Shown here: one piece after another, positions 61,637 through 64,000 of the stretch
Layout of the letters: every line of letters begins with the position of its first letter
Position numbering within the stretch: position 1 is the first letter of the stretch
Notes under the pieces: generated by a model
Told to the model about the DNA's origin: nothing
The model's input: only the letters and a program-made list of their open reading frames with translations
Database searches by the model: none
Position numbers and translations under genes: made by a program
Assembly: GCA_947471985.1 (NCBI GenBank)
Contig: CANIZL010000004.1
Span: 49,295-113,294, forward strand
Origin: Verrucomicrobiota bacterium
Lineage (GTDB): Bacteria; Verrucomicrobiota; Verrucomicrobiia; Limisphaerales; UBA9464
Length of the DNA: 64,000 nucleotides
Reading direction: 5' to 3'

Positions 61637-62310
61637 AGAGTCGCCTTAAAAACACCGGCGAAACGAGCACTGCGGCAACGGCGTTGGGCCATACGAGGGT
61701 TGCCGACCCCCACCTGGACGGAAACCCGGTGTAACCCTGGGCTGGTTGATTGTATCCCGTTGGGATGTGGGTCGCAATCCGGCGAAGCAACTACGCCTGA
61801 AAATCCTCTTTTTCGAGAAGCACCAACGACCGACGATGGAATCCGCCCGGTTGATAAAACCAACCGGTGTACGACTGTACCGTCCACCGCAACGGCGTCC
61901 ATGACATCTCAGAAAATGCAGGGCTATAGCACTGCGCCATTGAGCGTAAAAGGTGCGCCAAGACGTCCGTTTTCCAGGGGTTCGCAAACCTCCTTTTGTG
62001 CGTAAACAAACCACCACAAGGCGCCCAGTGTTATTAAAAAGCACTTAACGCACCGGGGTCCGAAATTTTTGGACCTACCGGCACCGAATTGACGATCTGG
62101 GCGGAGTGGGTGATGAAGCGGAGGTTCGTCGTCGCGAACGACGGCGTGATGATTTGAAGGCGACGGCCACCGAGGCGGGCCGATCGGTATCGAGCCTCGC
62201 TGTCGCGCTGCGCGGGGCCACTCAGCTGTCGGTGAAGTTCGTCCGGTGACTACGTAGGGCTCTCCGATATGGGGAGGTTGAGCGGGCCGCCCTGCCGGAC
62301 CTAGCCCCAC
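61637..62310. other. Gene-less interval with a probable interspersed repeat remnant
   Basis: This 674-bp stretch follows the toxin gene. At 61731-61770 the string GTAACCCTGGGCTGGTTGAT continues into TGTATCCCGTTGGGATGTGG, which contains the small hairpin ATCCC-GTT-GGGAT. From memory, the pair 'aaccctgggctgg ... atcccgttgggat' recurs as an intergenic repeat in Verrucomicrobia genomes. Matching fragments may continue to about 61920. From 62041 onward nothing was recognised, and frames read as shadow sequence. Confidence 0.45.
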
Positions 62311-63033
62311 TCATGCGTTCATCCTGAATGAGTTGTCTGGACACCGTTGGTGCCGAAGGAACCGGTGCCCAACCAGCGAAACCAACATTACACCGGCGAG
62401 TATGGTGGCTGGTTCGGGAATCATCTCGAATTGAGTGACCAGCGCCCCAGTCCCTACAGAAAGCGCATCCGGTCCCCCCACGAACGAATAGACTCGGGTG
62501 GTCTCCGAACCGGTGTAATCCGCCCAGAAGTAGCTGTTGCCCGTATTGTTGGGGACTAAGTCTTGGTTGCTGACGATAATGTCGATCAGCAGGTCGCCCA
62601 AGAACGGATTGTATGGAAAAGGCGTCCCGGTGATGGTGAAGATGGAGCCGATCGAGCCACCGAGGGCACCGACGAAAAAAGCGCTGTTATCGGCCCCGAC
62701 ATTATTGGCCAGCGTCGAGCTCAGGGTGGCCACGGTGTTTGGACTCGTGGAGAAGGAAATTGAGTAATTCCCGTTGAGAACATTGGGAGAAACCCCCGGT
62801 TTATCGAAAAACGAGATCGAGCTGATACTGCCCGCACTGAGGAACGAGCTGGCCGCATAGATTTGCTGGTAATGAATCGAGATCCCAGTGCTCGTTCCGG
62901 TGTCGTTACAGTTGAACGGAAAGCAGTTGCCGTCGTCGTAGTTGCCGATCGTAAGCAGGCCCGCCTCGGCGGAGCCTGCGCCGGCAGCCATCAAGGCGAT
63001 TAGCAGATCGAGATTTAGGGGTCTCTTTTTCAT
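62311..63033 (-). CDS. PEP-CTERM sorted exported protein
   Basis: A 240-residue protein from the ATG at 63031-63033. A signal peptide (KKRPLNLDLLIALMAAGAGS) is followed by a Ser/Thr/Asn-rich body with little similarity to known domains: NYDDGNCFPFNCNDTGTSTG, SAGSISSISFFDKPGVSPN and NSYFWADYTGSETTRVYSF. The C-terminal sorting signal is EMIPEPATILAGVMLVSLVG, then HRFLRHQRCPDNSFRMNA. Exosortase would recognise the PEP motif and helix. Unusually, about 11 residues (CPDNSFRMNA-type tail) follow the basic cluster, where most proteins end. The base and amino-acid composition differ from the envelope genes, suggesting separate acquisition. Confidence 0.83.
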   Translation of the reverse strand: MKKRPLNLDLLIALMAAGAGSAEAGLLTIGNYDDGNCFPFNCNDTGTSTGISIHYQQIYAASSFLSAGSISSISFFDKPGVSPNVLNGNYSISFSTSPNTVATLSSTLANNVGADNSAFFVGALGGSIGSIFTITGTPFPYNPFLGDLLIDIIVSNQDLVPNNTGNSYFWADYTGSETTRVYSFVGGPDALSVGTGALVTQFEMIPEPATILAGVMLVSLVGHRFLRHQRCPDNSFRMNA

Positions 63034-63238
63034 AAGAGGCTGTCGCGAATCGGTGCAGGCAATTTGGTTAGGCGATGGTACCGGCGCCGCAGATATTTTT
63101 TTGGGACCCAAAAACTTTTTTCGCGGCTGGTGTGGGCGTAATCGGGTGGTGGGCGAGGGGGTGAAAAGTGGTTTGGGTGATTTTTCAGCAGGTCAGTGAG
63201 GCCCGAACCTTATTGCCAAACATTTATTACTATCAACA

Positions 63239-63472
63239 CTAGTCGGGCCTCGGATCGCACTCCATCTCAAAATCTTGGTAGTTCGGCACGCGATCGAACT
63301 TGGGTGGCGGACGAGCCGGAGAAAAGGCGGCCTGTCCACCCCGGAGATTGAGGTGACCGAGAATTTTCACGACCCCATCCGGGTTGTCGATAAAAGCAAT
63401 CATCCGGGCCAGCATTGGGGAAACAGGGCATTGCAGCGGGTCGATATCCGCCGCCCAGGGCGTATCTTCAAA
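63239..63472 (-). pseudogene. Transposase C-terminal remnant (IS91-like)
   Basis: On the minus strand this reads EDTPWAADIDPLQCPVSPML, then ARMIAFIDNPDGVVKILGHL, NLRGGQAAFSPARPPP and EMECDPRPD before a stop codon. The run MIAFID-NP...V-KILGHLNL...PARPPP is the typical end of IS91-type transposases, where the preceding zinc motif normally reads CPKCGG; here it is degraded (CPVSP). There is no start codon and no upstream catalytic domain, so it is a broken fragment. It lies directly after, and in frame with, the stop of the fragment at 63473. A 9-bp inverted repeat (GAGGCCCGA / TCGGGCCTC) lies at 63198-63251, overlapping its end. Confidence 0.65.
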
Positions 63473-63658
63473 TTAAGAACTGAGCGAATCGAGGATGGCT
63501 GCAAGTTGGACAAAGCTCAAAAAGTGCAAGGCCAGCTTCTCGTAACGCGCCCCGACCCTGCGAAAGCGCTTGATCCGTTGAAAGAAATTCTCCACGCGGT
63601 GCCGTAGCCGGTAGTAGCCCCAGTGCCACGGGGTCCGTGGTGTTTCAAAAACGGCCAT
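63473..63658 (-). pseudogene. IS5-family transposase C-terminal fragment
   Basis: The 61-codon frame reads TPWHWGYYRLRHRVENFFQR, then IKRFRRVGARYEKLALHFLS and FVQLAAILDSL. This is the C-terminal part of an IS5-family DDE transposase, holding the conserved Glu in RHRVENFFQRIKRFR. The upstream catalytic Asp residues are missing; the same frame continues only a short way (to about 63730) before a stop codon. It is a remnant. Confidence 0.8.
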
Positions 63659-64000
63659 TTGCCGCCGCCTCAGTTCGCTTACCGGGAATTTCCGATCCGC
63701 GACCTCCTTTCACCCGCGGTTGCGGCTCCGACGGAACGAAAAACCCAAGTTAACCCCGGGGTGGCTCTTCCGAATTCCAAATTAGCAAAGGAGCACCTCC
63801 AGAAGCGCGGTCTGTCTCGTCCGCTCTTCTCAACAAACCCGCCAAAGGAGCCCCGACGTCCCACCAGCGCTGGAGCAACCAGCCGAGGTGCGTCCGCTCA
63901 CGGCGCCGCCGGGTTCGGTCGCAATCGAAAGAACCGTTGGGCCTCGCTAACGGGCACCCACGCGTGACGCCTCCCACTCGACCCATCTTTCCACGACTCC
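63659..64000. other. Right edge, no gene recognised
   Basis: This 342-bp stretch is open for 60-114 codons in several frames on both strands, all of which look like shadow sequence. It may contain decayed transposase or flanking repeat, but nothing can be assigned from the sequence alone. A gene could extend beyond the edge. Confidence 0.4.

Noticed and set aside
1..64000. tRNA and rRNA genes
   Set aside because: No cloverleaf with a GTTCRANNC T-arm and no rRNA signature was seen in any gap, so none is reported.

Overview
This is a gene-dense, GC-rich bacterial segment. It most likely comes from a Verrucomicrobiota member (Pedosphaera/Limisphaera-like), an assignment inferred from gene content and not tested by phylogeny. 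The clues are three pilin-like secreted proteins with a [13 protein letters not shown] leader, a Tat-exported DUF1501 protein, a PEP-CTERM protein, secreted PQQ-propeller and SGNH enzymes, several phosphodiester glycosidase (NAGPA-type) and CotH-kinase paralogs, a Bat/MoxR operon, and hopanoid-modifying radical SAM enzymes. No rRNA, tRNA, CRISPR array or replication origin was recognised.

Layout. 0-6 kb: a truncated secreted esterase, a secreted serine hydrolase, and an oligopeptide ABC transporter (binding protein and two permeases, no ATPases). 6-13 kb: a small lipoprotein, HpnH-like and HpnJ-like radical SAM enzymes, a cysteine desulfurase, an M20 peptidase and a secreted SGNH hydrolase. 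13-18.6 kb: a Ycf46-like AAA+ protein, a pilin-like protein, an orphan small protein, a PQQ/EF-hand propeller and a LacI regulator. 18.7-25.7 kb: a tight six-gene operon divergent from the LacI gene (phosphodiester glycosidase, CotH kinase, pilin-like, membrane protein, variant pilin-like, glycosidase-FnIII). 26-29 kb: a secreted CotH kinase downstream of a secreted PPP-type phosphatase. 29.3-40.8 kb: a MoxR / DUF58 / BatA-like / large membrane protein / VWA operon that continues into two more phosphodiester glycosidases. 40.9-46.9 kb: DUF1501, an S9 peptidase, and an ATP-grasp plus swivelling-His enzyme resembling rifampin phosphotransferase in layout. 46.9-49.5 kb: an ammonium transporter in one transcription unit with a Roadblock-like and a PATAN-like protein. 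50-57.8 kb: ApaG, a collagen-like CotH protein, a sterol desaturase-family enzyme, a second serine hydrolase, and an EF-hand/barrel protein overlapping an unknown gene. 57.8-64 kb is an accessory zone: three PIN-toxin modules, short interspersed repeats, a PEP-CTERM protein and transposase remnants.

How the genes may work together. Much of the window is devoted to the cell envelope and to chemistry on phosphate-bearing molecules outside the cytoplasm: three CotH kinases, a PPP phosphatase and four phosphodiester glycosidases, nearly all with export signals. The leading candidates for undescribed biology are the LacI-linked glycosidase/CotH/pilin operon, the phosphatase-CotH pair, and the Roadblock/PATAN-linked ammonium transporter. 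A composite GTGCCAGGTTC repeat unit shared by two convergent intergenic regions 28 kb apart is the most striking non-coding pattern. Functional links are inferred from gene order; the sequence alone does not prove them.
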